A stretch of DNA of 27,293 bases, taken from NCBI GenBank assembly GCA_964398865.1, contig CAYNOO010000008.1:1-27293 (forward strand), in the 5' to 3' direction. Within the stretch, counting starts at the first letter, position 1. Each line of letters opens with the position of its first letter. Shown piece after piece: positions 6,927 to 15,084 of the stretch. The position numbers and the translations under genes are program-made. A model generated the notes under the pieces. That model was not told the origin of the DNA, did not search any database, and worked only from the letters and a program-made list of their open reading frames with translations. Source of the DNA: Phycocordibacter sp964398865. GTDB lineage: Bacteria; Patescibacteriota; Minisyncoccia; Phycocordibacterales; Phycocordibacteraceae.

Positions 6927-7690
6927 GGGTTAGAGACGATTCGAATAAAATCAAGTTCAGCAAACGAGAGAGGGCTCGCAAAATGCACGACCTTGGAAGC
7001 ATCACGTGCTTCAGCAGAAATACTCGTTACGATACCAAGGATCAACGATTCGGTTCCCGGAAACATAACGGCGTCTCCTGCCGCAACCGTTACGTCATGG
7101 GGCACTGAGAGCTCAAAGGCGCCTCCTCCTAAGCCTCTCGCTACAGCAACTGCGCGTGGCTCACCGAGAATTGCATCCTGCTCCTTGCCAGAGGTTGAGA
7201 AAAGGCTCACCGTTGCACTCTGAGCATCAACTGCCGTCACGCGCCCGAGCGCGATGCCGTGATAGGTAGCAAAATCGTTCTCCTTAACACCAGCATCTTT
7301 CCCCAGATCAATGATGAGTGTGTCGTAACTGGTCTGCGGAGGTCGCACTATGACGCGAGCAGTAAGCCCTGGAGAAACAGTTGCGGCGTTTGCTAATTTT
7401 CTTAGCGCAGTATTCTCATCTGCAAGGATGCCGTAGAGAAGCGCTTGGTATTTGATACGACTCAGTTCAGAGTCCGTTGCCGTTAGGCGCTCAATGAGGG
7501 CATCTTTTGAAAGACCGGCGTAGGCATTCAGAGCTTGGTGCGGCGCCACAATGCTTACGAATATGCCACGCACATACGCACCTAGATGAAAAGTGAAAAA
7601 AAGTACCAATGCTAACCCCCCAAGCCCTAAAGCTCCGGAAAGAATACCCAACTGCAACCTAGAATCCCGCGAGCGCTCCATCATCGTCAT
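6923..7690 (-). CDS. mreC: Rod shape-determining protein MreC
   Basis: Membrane-anchored periplasmic/extracytoplasmic scaffold that links the MreB cytoskeleton to PBP2. The 255-aa protein has one N-terminal membrane helix (about residues 14-36), a helical/coiled-coil segment (about 58-98) and the C-terminal double beta-barrel region, with IDLGKDAGVKENDFA and GDAVMFPGTESLILGIV as typical segments. The start overlaps the end of mreB by about 32 nt; ATGs at 7684 and 7681 are alternative starts. It is part of the five-gene leftward operon. Confidence 0.92.
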   Translation of the reverse strand: MTMMERSRDSRLQLGILSGALGLGGLALVLFFTFHLGAYVRGIFVSIVAPHQALNAYAGLSKDALIERLTATDSELSRIKYQALLYGILADENTALRKLANAATVSPGLTARVIVRPPQTSYDTLIIDLGKDAGVKENDFATYHGIALGRVTAVDAQSATVSLFSTSGKEQDAILGEPRAVAVARGLGGGAFELSVPHDVTVAAGDAVMFPGTESLILGIVTSISAEARDASKVVHFASPLSFAELDFIRIVSNP

Positions 7691-8720
7691 CTACTAATAC
7701 TGCACGATATTTCGCGATGTCCTCAAGCACAATGCCAGTACCGCGAACAACAGTAGTGAGTGGGTCATCAACAACATGAATGGGTACTTTCAACTCTGTC
7801 GCTAAAAGCTCAGGGAGACCGCGGAGGAGTGCCCCGCCGCCAGTCAAGAAGATACCGAGGCGCATCACGTCCGATACTACTTCAGGTGGTGCTGTCTCGA
7901 TGACCTCTTTTATAGCCTCAACGATTGACGCAATAGATGAGCCTATTGCTTCTCGTATATCCGCATCAGTGATGACTATCTCGCGTGGTAAACCGGTCAC
8001 CAAATCGCGACCGCGAATATGCGTTTCGAGTGGAGTGGTGAGTTTGATTGCAGAACCTACAGCGACCTTTACATCTTCTGCGGTTCTCTCTCCAATGAGA
8101 ATCTTGAACTCGCTCCGAATGTACGCCGCAATGTCGTCATTCAATACATCTCCTGCAACCTTGATATTCTTCGCGCGCACGATGCCGCCCAAAGACATCA
8201 AGGCAACATCCGTGGTGCCGCCACCGATATCAACCAGCATGCTTCCAACAGCGCTCTCAACTGGCAGTCTGGCACCCAAGGCTGCCGCCATCGGCTCTTC
8301 AATAATGAACACCTCGCGTGCGCCCGCATTTCTTGCTGCATCCCGCACAGCGCGAATCTCAACGTTCGTGATGCCTGATGGAACACCGATGACAACACGC
8401 GGTCCCAAGGGCATGCGCTCACTCTGGGCTTTCTGAATAAGATACGTAAGCATCTCTTCAGTTACCTCGAAGTCAGATATGACACCTTCAACGAGAGGTC
8501 TAATGGCGGTGATATGTGTCGGAGTGCGACCAATCATGTCTCTCGCTGCTGCCCCAACAGCAACAACCTGTCCAGTCTTCTGATTCAATGCAACAACAGA
8601 CGGCTCAGTGATGACGATTCCCTTACCCTTGAGATACACGAGCGTGTTCGCGGTACCCAGGTCTATGCCGATATCCCGTGAGAAGCGCTCGACGATTTTT
8701 CTAGGAAGTTTAAAAGCCAT
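7659..8720 (-). CDS. mreB: Cell-shape actin homologue MreB
   Basis: Bacterial actin that polymerises under the membrane and guides wall synthesis. In 353 aa the actin-fold nucleotide motifs are intact: DLGTAN (20-25, phosphate 1), DIGGGTTDVA (phosphate 2) and the adenosine loop LTGGGALLRGLPELL. The N-terminal MAFKLPRKIVERFSRD looks like the usual membrane-binding amphipathic helix. It overlaps proS by 11 nt upstream and mreC downstream. A second, solitary mreB is at 15085-16101; this copy is the one linked to mreC and mreD. Confidence 0.97.
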   Translation of the reverse strand: MAFKLPRKIVERFSRDIGIDLGTANTLVYLKGKGIVITEPSVVALNQKTGQVVAVGAAARDMIGRTPTHITAIRPLVEGVISDFEVTEEMLTYLIQKAQSERMPLGPRVVIGVPSGITNVEIRAVRDAARNAGAREVFIIEEPMAAALGARLPVESAVGSMLVDIGGGTTDVALMSLGGIVRAKNIKVAGDVLNDDIAAYIRSEFKILIGERTAEDVKVAVGSAIKLTTPLETHIRGRDLVTGLPREIVITDADIREAIGSSIASIVEAIKEVIETAPPEVVSDVMRLGIFLTGGGALLRGLPELLATELKVPIHVVDDPLTTVVRGTGIVLEDIAKYRAVLVDDDDGALAGF

Positions 8721-9963
8721 AGTCTCCTTTCATGAGCGCTTGCCGTGATACTACTCCCTTCAATCCATCCGATCGTCGAACCATCTCAAAAGAATTCTCT
8801 GTTGCCTGCTTTCCTACGATTACGCGATATGGAATGCCGAGAAGGTCTGAGTCTGCAAATTTTTCGCCAGCGCGCGCATCCCTGTCGTCATAGAGAACTT
8901 CAATGCCAGCAGCCTCGAGTTCTTGATAGAGAGAATCAGCAAGAGATTTTATGCTCTCATCTCCTTGAGACAGCTCCACCAGATGAATCTGAAACGGCGC
9001 AATGTTTGCTGGCCAGACGATTCCCTTCTCATCGCACAAAACTTCAACTACCGTACCCATGAGACGCCCCACGCCGATGCCGTAGGAACCCATGTGCACC
9101 TGCATCTCTTTCCCATCCTCGCCTTTATACTTGAGACCGAGCGCATCAGCATATTTAGTGCCAAGCTTGAAAATGTTTCCTACTTCTATCGATTTTGCTT
9201 CAACTAAGCGATTGCGCTCCAACGAGAGCTCTTCTAGTACGTCCTCCGTCATCACCTCGTTGTTGACTGCGATTCGCTTTTCAGTGTCTATATATATAGT
9301 GTCTTCGCCGGCGGTCGATACGGTCTGAAACTCGTGACTGAATCGCGAAAACACACCGCCTGAGGCGAACGTGAGATACGTGATATCACCCAAACCAACG
9401 CGGCGAAAGATATTTTCATAGGCAACCCCGACTTCTTTATAAAAAGCATTCAGTTCGTCCTCCGAGCGGGAGAATGAATAAAGGTCTTTCATCACGAATT
9501 CGCGACCCCGCATGATACCGGACTTCGCACGAAGCTCGTTGCGGAATTTAGATTGGAACTGGTAGACGTAGCGCGGCAAATCGCGATAGCTCGTGATGTG
9601 GGATGCCATCATTTTCGTCATAGGTTCCTCGTGTGTGAAAGAAAGACCAAGTTCTCCGCCGCCTTTGAGTTCGGTCTTGAACCAATTATCTATCTTGGCG
9701 TCGTCCCAGCGATCAGTCGCCTTCCAGAGTTCTGGATTCTGAAGTGCTGAAAAAGAAACCTCTTGTCCGCCGAGCGCGTTCATTTCTTCGCGAATGATGT
9801 TCTCTATCTTTTTAAAAACACGAAGCCCGAGTGGAAGCATGTCGTAGACCCCCGCCATCTCCTTATGGATGTAGCCTGCACGGATCAGAAGCTGCGCGTT
9901 CTCGGACACTTCGTCTTTAGGAGCGTCTTTGCGAGTCTTAGTGAATAGCTGAGATTGCTTCAT
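8710..9963 (-). CDS. proS: Prolyl-tRNA synthetase, short form without editing domain
   Basis: Charges tRNA-Pro. The class II motifs are clear: motif 1 around GLRVFKKIENIIREEMNALGG, motif 2 FRNELRAKSGIMRGREFVMKDLYSF (in part) and motif 3 GSYGIGVGRLMG, followed by a C-terminal anticodon-binding domain (VLYDDRDARAGEKFADSDLLG). At 417 aa it is much shorter than the usual bacterial enzyme (about 570 aa); the INS editing domain between motifs 2 and 3 is missing, as in the alphaproteobacterial-type enzymes. It is the first gene of the mre operon, with mreB starting inside its 3' end. Confidence 0.95.
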   Translation of the reverse strand: MKQSQLFTKTRKDAPKDEVSENAQLLIRAGYIHKEMAGVYDMLPLGLRVFKKIENIIREEMNALGGQEVSFSALQNPELWKATDRWDDAKIDNWFKTELKGGGELGLSFTHEEPMTKMMASHITSYRDLPRYVYQFQSKFRNELRAKSGIMRGREFVMKDLYSFSRSEDELNAFYKEVGVAYENIFRRVGLGDITYLTFASGGVFSRFSHEFQTVSTAGEDTIYIDTEKRIAVNNEVMTEDVLEELSLERNRLVEAKSIEVGNIFKLGTKYADALGLKYKGEDGKEMQVHMGSYGIGVGRLMGTVVEVLCDEKGIVWPANIAPFQIHLVELSQGDESIKSLADSLYQELEAAGIEVLYDDRDARAGEKFADSDLLGIPYRVIVGKQATENSFEMVRRSDGLKGVVSRQALMKGDYGF

Positions 9964-9972
9964 GAGAGCTCC

Positions 9973-9978
9973 AGTATA
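9973..9978 (-). promoter_or_regulatory. -10 box of the proS-mreBCD-PBP2 operon
   Basis: Minus-strand TATACT ending 9 nt before the ATG at 9963. A weak -35 (TTTGGA, 16-nt spacer) is possible. A GGAG lies between the box and the ATG, but if transcription starts 7 nt after the box it would not be in the mRNA. Confidence 0.5.
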
Positions 9979-10049
9979 GCGAATAAAGCGTTACTCCAAA
10001 ACCAGACCTTAATACAAAACCAACCTTCTGTAGAGGCGCTGTGATCCCC

Positions 10050-10871
10050 TTAGTTTCGTACCTTTTTTATCTTTGCGTATCCGTTTTTTAGCGCAGATAC
10101 AATACTCTGCTCTACTCCTGCCTTTTTGAGACTTGCCACTATCGCCTCGGTGATACCACCCTTCGTTGCAACCGACTCAATAAGCGCTGTTGGTGAAACT
10201 TTGTCTGCTTCCAAGTAGAGCGAAGTTCCTTTGAAGGTGTTCTGGGACAAAACGGTTGCCGTATTCTTTGAAAGTCCTAAGCGTTCTCCCGCATGAGCTA
10301 CTGCTTCCACTAGATACGAAACAACGGCAGGACCTGAACCAGAGACCACGGTAAGAATTTCAAGTTCTGCCTCATCCTGCACTTCAAGAATGAATCCTAA
10401 ACCTCGGAGCACTTGTTTCAACTGCGACTGATCTCTCATTGAGATCCTGCCGGCAAATAACCCGACAACTCCTTGATTGTGTGCGATAGGAATGTTCGGC
10501 ATGATTCGTGCGAATGACACGCTTGAGCTTTTTGTCTGATCGCGCATCTCTTCCACTGTTACGCCCGCCGCAAGTGAGATTATTAGTCTCTTCTTAGTGG
10601 AATCTTTTATCTCTTTGAGCACTTCCTTCACCTGTCCTGGCTTCACTGCGAGAAACACCCATTCGGCAGTGGCGGTGGCAGTAACATTGTCAGTAGTAAC
10701 AATAATGCCAAACTTTTTCAGATGATTGATTTTTTGCGCGTGCGGACTGCTCACGGTAATTTGAGAGGCTTGCACGGTCTTGCCTCTGACCAGACCAATT
10801 GCAAGCGCACACCCCATATGCCCTCCCCCAAGTATCGCTATCTTCTTCGTCACGAATCTATTGTTTTCCAT
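10050..10871 (-). CDS. proC: Pyrroline-5-carboxylate reductase
   Basis: Reduces 1-pyrroline-5-carboxylate to proline with NAD(P)H. The 273-aa protein has the N-terminal Rossmann motif ILGGGHMG (residues 13-20), the FLAVKPGQVKEVL segment, and the conserved C-terminal half with VSGSGPAVVSYLVEA and the late GGITEAIVASLKKAGVE. Length is typical. An extended -10 (TGC-TATTGT, 10883-10891) lies 11 nt before the ATG. I see no other proline-pathway gene nearby, so it may work on imported or salvaged precursor. Confidence 0.94.
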   Translation of the reverse strand: MENNRFVTKKIAILGGGHMGCALAIGLVRGKTVQASQITVSSPHAQKINHLKKFGIIVTTDNVTATATAEWVFLAVKPGQVKEVLKEIKDSTKKRLIISLAAGVTVEEMRDQTKSSSVSFARIMPNIPIAHNQGVVGLFAGRISMRDQSQLKQVLRGLGFILEVQDEAELEILTVVSGSGPAVVSYLVEAVAHAGERLGLSKNTATVLSQNTFKGTSLYLEADKVSPTALIESVATKGGITEAIVASLKKAGVEQSIVSALKNGYAKIKKVRN

Positions 10872-10970
10872 ATCCTTTCCCTACAATAGCACCACAGGTC
10901 ATTTCGACCTTATTCTTAAAAAAATAAACCAAAGACGACAGGTTTGCTTGTGTGAACCTGAGCTTTGTAT

Positions 10971-12059
10971 TTAACCAAGTAAGCGGAAAATGTCGTGCGC
11001 GGTAACAGCAAGCATAAGGAGAATGAGAAGCGCGAATCCTCCAATATTGAGTCCATCGGCAACTTTTGCAGGAATCCTACGACGAGAGATTGTCTCAACC
11101 AAAAGAAAAGCAAGCCGTCCTCCGTCAAGCGCGGGGAATGGGAGCAAGTTCACGATAGCGAGATTCATCGAAATCAGCGCTGCGAGAGAAAGAATCGAGC
11201 CTAAACCAAACCCTGATGCATCCCCTACCAAGGAAACGATGCCAACGGGTCCCGTGATATGCGAGAGGTCTGCTGAAAATGTGAAAGCCTGACCAATAAG
11301 ATTTCCTAATCCTATAATGATGTCTCTAGTTTGATTGAAAGTGCCCGTCACACCCGCAGTGAGCGCTTTCCCCAAGGGAAGCGATAGCGTGCCTACTAAC
11401 GATGGCGCAATGCCGATAACGAGTCGCTCAGGATTATCGGGGTCAATGCCTTTCGCTGGAGTTACATTAAAACTCGTTTCCATACCGCCTCGAAACACTC
11501 CGACAGTAAGAGAACCCTCTGCCTCTCCTATTGCCACAAGAACGTCTTCTGGCTTTTGAATCTTCGTTTCAATACTCCCAGTAGTAATAGAAATAATCTC
11601 ATCACCCGCTTTTATGCCAACGCTCTCAGCAGGACTTCCAGGCAAAACTTGAATGACGCGCACATGAGCATCGTGCACGTATGCAGCATTTTCTGAATCT
11701 CCCACAACTGCAGGAATGCCAACCATGAAAGCAGCTGTAGAGAGAATAAACCCAAGAAAAAGATTGGAAAATGGTCCTGCAAACAATGTTGCTGCCTGAA
11801 GGATGCGCGGACGCTTAGCAAAAGCGCGCGGATCTGCGGCATCAGCATCGTCTTCGCCGAAGATCTTGACGAACCCACCAAACGGCAAAGCGTTAATGGT
11901 GTATTCCGTCTCCCCTATTTTCTTCCCCCACAATTTTGGCGGAAACCCCAGACCGAACTCAGGAACCTTCATACCCGAGAGTTTCGCCACAACTAAATGC
12001 CCAAATTCATGCCCTACGATGAGAGCGACCAGTATGACGATGAAGATGAGTATAGACAT
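10971..12059 (-). CDS. rseP: RseP-type site-2 zinc metalloprotease
   Basis: Intramembrane M50 protease that cleaves membrane-embedded substrates such as anti-sigma factors or signal-peptide remnants. The 362-aa protein has HEFGH at residues 17-21 in the first membrane helix, a central PDZ domain (VLPGSPAESVGIKAGDEIISI), and a C-terminal helix with NLLPFPALDGG, the third zinc-ligand motif. At least four membrane helices are evident. One PDZ domain is present, as in Gram-positive homologues; E. coli RseP has two. It follows frr in the same direction, separated by a heptad repeat element; a TACTTT hexamer within that element lies 7 nt before the ATG. Confidence 0.93.
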   Translation of the reverse strand: MSILIFIVILVALIVGHEFGHLVVAKLSGMKVPEFGLGFPPKLWGKKIGETEYTINALPFGGFVKIFGEDDADAADPRAFAKRPRILQAATLFAGPFSNLFLGFILSTAAFMVGIPAVVGDSENAAYVHDAHVRVIQVLPGSPAESVGIKAGDEIISITTGSIETKIQKPEDVLVAIGEAEGSLTVGVFRGGMETSFNVTPAKGIDPDNPERLVIGIAPSLVGTLSLPLGKALTAGVTGTFNQTRDIIIGLGNLIGQAFTFSADLSHITGPVGIVSLVGDASGFGLGSILSLAALISMNLAIVNLLPFPALDGGRLAFLLVETISRRRIPAKVADGLNIGGFALLILLMLAVTAHDIFRLLG

Positions 12060-12063
12060 TGTC

Positions 12064-12168
12064 AGAAAGTAGAAAGTAGAGCGTAGTAAGTAGTATGGAA
12101 CGATTCAAAGATCGTGTGTTCGCTATTCCTCGACTACTTTCTACATTCTACATTCTACATTCTATTCA
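12064..12168. repeat. Two-armed heptad repeat element between frr and rseP
   Basis: Left arm 12064-12098 is five 7-bp units (AGAAAGT, AGAAAGT, AGAGCGT, AGTAAGT, AGTATGG). Right arm 12134-12168 is five more (CTACTTT, three copies of CTACATT, CTATTCA). The arms are partly complementary and can pair into a long imperfect hairpin around a 35-nt centre. The element fills the whole frr-rseP gap, ending at the frr stop. Confidence 0.85.
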
Positions 12169-12705
12169 CTAGCTTGCGAGCTCTTTTTCTTTATTCTCGG
12201 TCGCCGCCTCAAGCTTGCCATTCACTTCATCGACAATCTTTTGCACCTCTCCTTTGAGACGTTTCGCTTCGTCATCGCTCACTTCTTCCTTCTCTATTTC
12301 TGCAATGGCTTTCGTTCTCTGCCCTTTGAGCTGAATGCGTGCTTCTTCAAGCTTCCCTCGCACCAACCGTATCAACTGATGCCGACGCTCTTCGGTAAGC
12401 ATCGGAAATGAGACACGAATCCCTTTGTCGTCTGAACCTGCTGAGACCCCTAAATCCGCAAGCGTAATAGCTTTCTCTATGGGCTTTACCTGTTCGCGAT
12501 CCCAGGGATTTACATACAAGGTACGTGCATCTTCAATGGTGATATTCGCGACCTGGTTCAGTTTCATCCGCGAGCCATACACTTCTATGAATACACCGTC
12601 CAGAAGCGAGGGTGATGCGCGCCCGGTGCGCAAGGTCTGCATCTCTATCATCAGCCAATCCACTTTCTCGAGCGCAGCTTTCTTAAATGCAGATAGATCA
12701 AACAT
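12169..12705 (-). CDS. frr: Ribosome recycling factor
   Basis: Splits post-termination ribosomes together with EF-G. The protein is 178 aa from the ATG at 12705, slightly below the usual 185. The three-helix bundle signature is clear: LRTGRASPSLLDGVFIEVYG, NPWDREQVKPIEKAI, and the C-terminal helical QKIVDEVNGKLEA. The frame is open up to 12765, but that would run into the divergent alr gene; the ATG at 12705 lies 6 nt after an extended -10 (TGC-TACAAT), which supports a leaderless start there. Confidence 0.95.
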   Translation of the reverse strand: MFDLSAFKKAALEKVDWLMIEMQTLRTGRASPSLLDGVFIEVYGSRMKLNQVANITIEDARTLYVNPWDREQVKPIEKAITLADLGVSAGSDDKGIRVSFPMLTEERRHQLIRLVRGKLEEARIQLKGQRTKAIAEIEKEEVSDDEAKRLKGEVQKIVDEVNGKLEAATENKEKELAS

Positions 12706-12711
12706 CCTGCC

Positions 12712-12749
12712 ATTGTAGCAAATTTGCCTCGCAGACACAGTGGTAGAAT
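12712..12749. promoter_or_regulatory. Divergent extended -10 promoters of frr and alr
   Basis: On the minus strand TGC-TACAAT (hexamer 12717 to 12712) serves frr, 6 nt before its ATG. On the plus strand TGG-TAGAAT (hexamer 12744-12749) serves alr, 8 nt before its ATG. The two -10 boxes are only 26 bp apart, so RNA polymerases starting in the two directions would occupy overlapping DNA. Confidence 0.65.
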
Positions 12750-12757
12750 GTCCATAA

Positions 12758-13903
12758 ATGCCCAAACCCAGCCACCGAGGTCTCCGTACCTGGATTGAGA
12801 TAGACCGTAAGGCTATTCTCCATAACTACAAAATCTTCCGTTCGCGTATCCCCGTTGGTACGAAACTGCTGGGTGTCGTTAAATCGAACGCCTACGGTCA
12901 CTCTCATATAGATTTTTCAAAAGAACTACAGAAGCTCGGGATTGATTACATAGCGGTCGACTCCATCATCGAAGGGTTGTCGCTTCGAAAAACCTCCATT
13001 CGCTGCCCTATCCTCGTCTTAGGACATACGCTCAATGAGCGCATGGAAGATGCGGCAGCCCACGACATACAAATAGCTGTTTCCAGTATTGAACAATTAC
13101 AAGAATTGAAAAAAAAGAAATTCAAGCGAATACTCAAGATTCACATCAAAGTAGATACCGGACTTCATCGACAAGGCTTCATATTGTCTGACCTCAAGCG
13201 GGTAATCGAATTCCTAAAATGGAATAAGAAAACGAAACACGTCATTATTGAAGGGCTCTTCACCCATTTTGCACAAGGCAAAGATCCAAAATCTCCTGCG
13301 TATACACAGAAACAGTTAAAAGAATTTAACGTGTGGGTCGAGGCATTTCATAAAGTCGGAGTGAATCCGATACTGCATGCAGCTGCTACGGGTCCTACCC
13401 TTATCTTTCCAGAAACGCATTTCGATATGGTGCGCGTGGGGGTCGGTCTCTATGGAGTGTGGCCTGACGAAAAAACGAAGAAATACTTGCAGAAAAAATT
13501 GACTCTGAAACCCGTGCTTTCCTGGAGAACCGTTCTGTCAGAAATAAAAAAATTACCCAAAGGAAGCCGTATCGGCTATGACTCTACTGAAACTCTGAAA
13601 CGACACAGTGTCATTGCTGTGTGTCCTATCGGCTATTGGCATGGATTCCCCAGGAGTCTGTCATCAAAAGGATACGTGCTCATAAACGGAAAGCGAGCAA
13701 AAGTGTTAGGGCGAGTATCTATGGATATGATTTCTGTGGATGTCACTGGTATTGGGGACGTGAAAGTTGGCAGCATCGCAACAATTATAGGTAGAGATGG
13801 AAAAGAAGAACTCTCGGCGGAAGCTATCGCAAAATCTATGAACGCATCAGCTTACGAATTTCTAACGCGCATCAACCCACTCATCAAACGTATCTATAGC
13901 TAA
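12758..13903 (+). CDS. alr: Alanine racemase
   Basis: PLP enzyme that converts L- to D-alanine for peptidoglycan. In 381 aa the PLP lysine is K42 in VVKSNAYGH, the substrate-side arginine is R138 in DTGLHRQGF, and the second catalytic base is Y274 in SRIGYDST. The C-terminal beta domain carries GRVSMDMISVDVT, also characteristic. Length is normal. It starts from an extended -10 promoter with almost no leader and ends at a hairpin shared with the convergent clamp-loader gene. It complements murA and PBP2 in this window. Confidence 0.96.
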   Translation: MPKPSHRGLRTWIEIDRKAILHNYKIFRSRIPVGTKLLGVVKSNAYGHSHIDFSKELQKLGIDYIAVDSIIEGLSLRKTSIRCPILVLGHTLNERMEDAAAHDIQIAVSSIEQLQELKKKKFKRILKIHIKVDTGLHRQGFILSDLKRVIEFLKWNKKTKHVIIEGLFTHFAQGKDPKSPAYTQKQLKEFNVWVEAFHKVGVNPILHAAATGPTLIFPETHFDMVRVGVGLYGVWPDEKTKKYLQKKLTLKPVLSWRTVLSEIKKLPKGSRIGYDSTETLKRHSVIAVCPIGYWHGFPRSLSSKGYVLINGKRAKVLGRVSMDMISVDVTGIGDVKVGSIATIIGRDGKEELSAEAIAKSMNASAYEFLTRINPLIKRIYS

Positions 13904-13906
13904 CTC

Positions 13907-13936
13907 ATTTGTGCAACACCCGGGTATTGCACAAAT
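13907..13936. terminator. Bidirectional hairpin between alr and the delta-prime-like gene
   Basis: Perfect 10-bp arms ATTTGTGCAA / TTGCACAAAT around a 10-nt loop whose centre ACCCGGGT is itself a palindrome. It lies between two convergent stop codons (13903 and 13937). Only a short T stretch follows on each side, so termination may be moderate. Confidence 0.65.
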
Positions 13937-14626
13937 TTAAATACGAGTGCGCGGGAGTGTGACGGCGAGATGTCCGAGCACTGCTTTGACTGAGCCGCCT
14001 TGCTGACGCACGTATCCTTGTGCATCCAGAAGATCTCGAAGCGCTTGTGGTGAAGCGCCTTTTTCATGAACGTGCCTTAGCATCTCCTTCACGAACGCCC
14101 GTACGGGAGCGCGGTCTTGAGTCTTTGTTATGTACAGTGCCATTTTCTCTACCAACTTTAGACGCTCTTCAAACGTGGCTGAAAGAAATTCCCTCACCTC
14201 TTTTGAAACATCCTCATCGTCCGAAATCATGTTTGCGTCAGAAACTGAAACTGTTGCCGTTCGCGATTGAAGTGTAGGCAACACGTGACCCAAGGCATCA
14301 ATCGAGAAAAAGAAAACTGTGTTTCCAGGAGCTTCTTCAACCACTTTGAGAAGTGCATTCTGCGCCTCAGTGGTTGCACGACTAAATGTGACAACTAAAT
14401 ACTTCCAATCCTTAAGTGCTTTCAGTGATGCGTAGGAAGAGATTTCGCGAGCGTTATCTATTGAGAGCTCGGTGAAAGAAAGCACAAGCACGTCCGCATT
14501 CCCCGCAGTCTTCACTCCCCTGGTCTCCAGCATTGCGAGTACCTCTGCGGCACCTTTGCCGGCATTCCCAACAACGAGGTAGGCATGGTGCAAATCTCTC
14601 TTATGTGCGAGTTCAGATACTTTCAT
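13937..14626 (-). CDS. holB: DNA polymerase III delta-prime-like clamp-loader subunit
   Basis: AAA+ family clamp-loader protein, 229 aa. The recognisable core is HHAYLVVGNAGKG near the N-terminus and TTEAQNALLKVVEEAPGNTVFFFS, followed by HVLPTLQSRT, the sensor/SRC region of delta-prime and gamma/tau subunits. The P-loop position reads GNAGKGA, so the GKT/S needed for ATP binding is absent, as is common in delta-prime. It is shorter than E. coli HolB (334 aa). It probably helps load the beta clamp. Its ATG lies 6 nt after a TATACT box (14638 to 14633), so a leaderless mRNA is likely. Confidence 0.8.
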   Translation of the reverse strand: MKVSELAHKRDLHHAYLVVGNAGKGAAEVLAMLETRGVKTAGNADVLVLSFTELSIDNAREISSYASLKALKDWKYLVVTFSRATTEAQNALLKVVEEAPGNTVFFFSIDALGHVLPTLQSRTATVSVSDANMISDDEDVSKEVREFLSATFEERLKLVEKMALYITKTQDRAPVRAFVKEMLRHVHEKGASPQALRDLLDAQGYVRQQGGSVKAVLGHLAVTLPRTRI

Positions 14627-14665
14627 ATAGGAAGTATACGCCGAAAGCTTCTAGTAAAACGAATT

Positions 14666-14694
14666 TTGACAACAAAAAACAACGCTTGTATAAA
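14666..14694 (+). promoter_or_regulatory. Consensus promoter of the 122-aa gene
   Basis: TTGACA (14666-14671), 17-nt spacer, TATAAA (14689-14694). It is the best match to the sigma-70 consensus I saw in the window. The ATG at 14703 is 8 nt after the -10 box, so the mRNA would be leaderless. Confidence 0.85.
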
Positions 14695-14702
14695 GATAGT
14701 AT

Positions 14703-15071
14703 ATGGCTTCCGGTCCCTGGAATAGGGAGAGGCATTCTCCAGAGAGATCACGGCGAGAGATGGCCCAAGGGGCTTTGCGGATAAAAGATCGGCAAGTGGC
14801 GACACTCCGTGAACAACATCCAGGCTTCACGCGCGCGTACGATGCCGAGCAATGGCTCGCCGCTCTGGTTGCTGCGGCAGTTATGCAAAAAGTTTTTCCT
14901 GATGAGTTAGTAGTTCAATCTTTGAGCGTACTCGTGGAAACGATAAGTGGTGCTGGATTGTTCGTAAATGCATTCCTGATGAATGCGCCTGCCCCAAGCC
15001 AGTGGCCGAGGATAGTAAGAAAACTACGAGATGATAAGTGGCTGACAGCGCGAGGAGACAGCCCAGAGTAA
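14703..15071 (+). CDS. Hypothetical protein with a strong promoter (122 aa)
   Basis: Not recognised. The first 50 residues are charged and Arg-rich (NRERHSPERSRREMAQ). The middle (about 50-95) is hydrophobic and could be one or two membrane or buried helices (LAALVAAAVMQKVFP, LVETISGAGLFVNAFLM). The last 25 residues are basic, with Trp (RIVRKLRDDKWLTARG). The near-consensus promoter placed to give a leaderless mRNA suggests high expression. It is a single gene between two leftward genes. Confidence 0.7.
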   Translation: MASGPWNRERHSPERSRREMAQGALRIKDRQVATLREQHPGFTRAYDAEQWLAALVAAAVMQKVFPDELVVQSLSVLVETISGAGLFVNAFLMNAPAPSQWPRIVRKLRDDKWLTARGDSPE

Positions 15072-15084
15072 GAATCTGCAAGAC

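Noticed and set aside
7780..8436. Long open frame (218 codons) on the plus strand opposite mreB
   Set aside because: It lies entirely within mreB, whose product has all actin motifs; the antisense product is low-complexity and has no family features.
12706..12765. N-terminal extension of frr
   Set aside because: It would overlap the divergent alr start and its own -10 box; family length fits the ATG at 12705.
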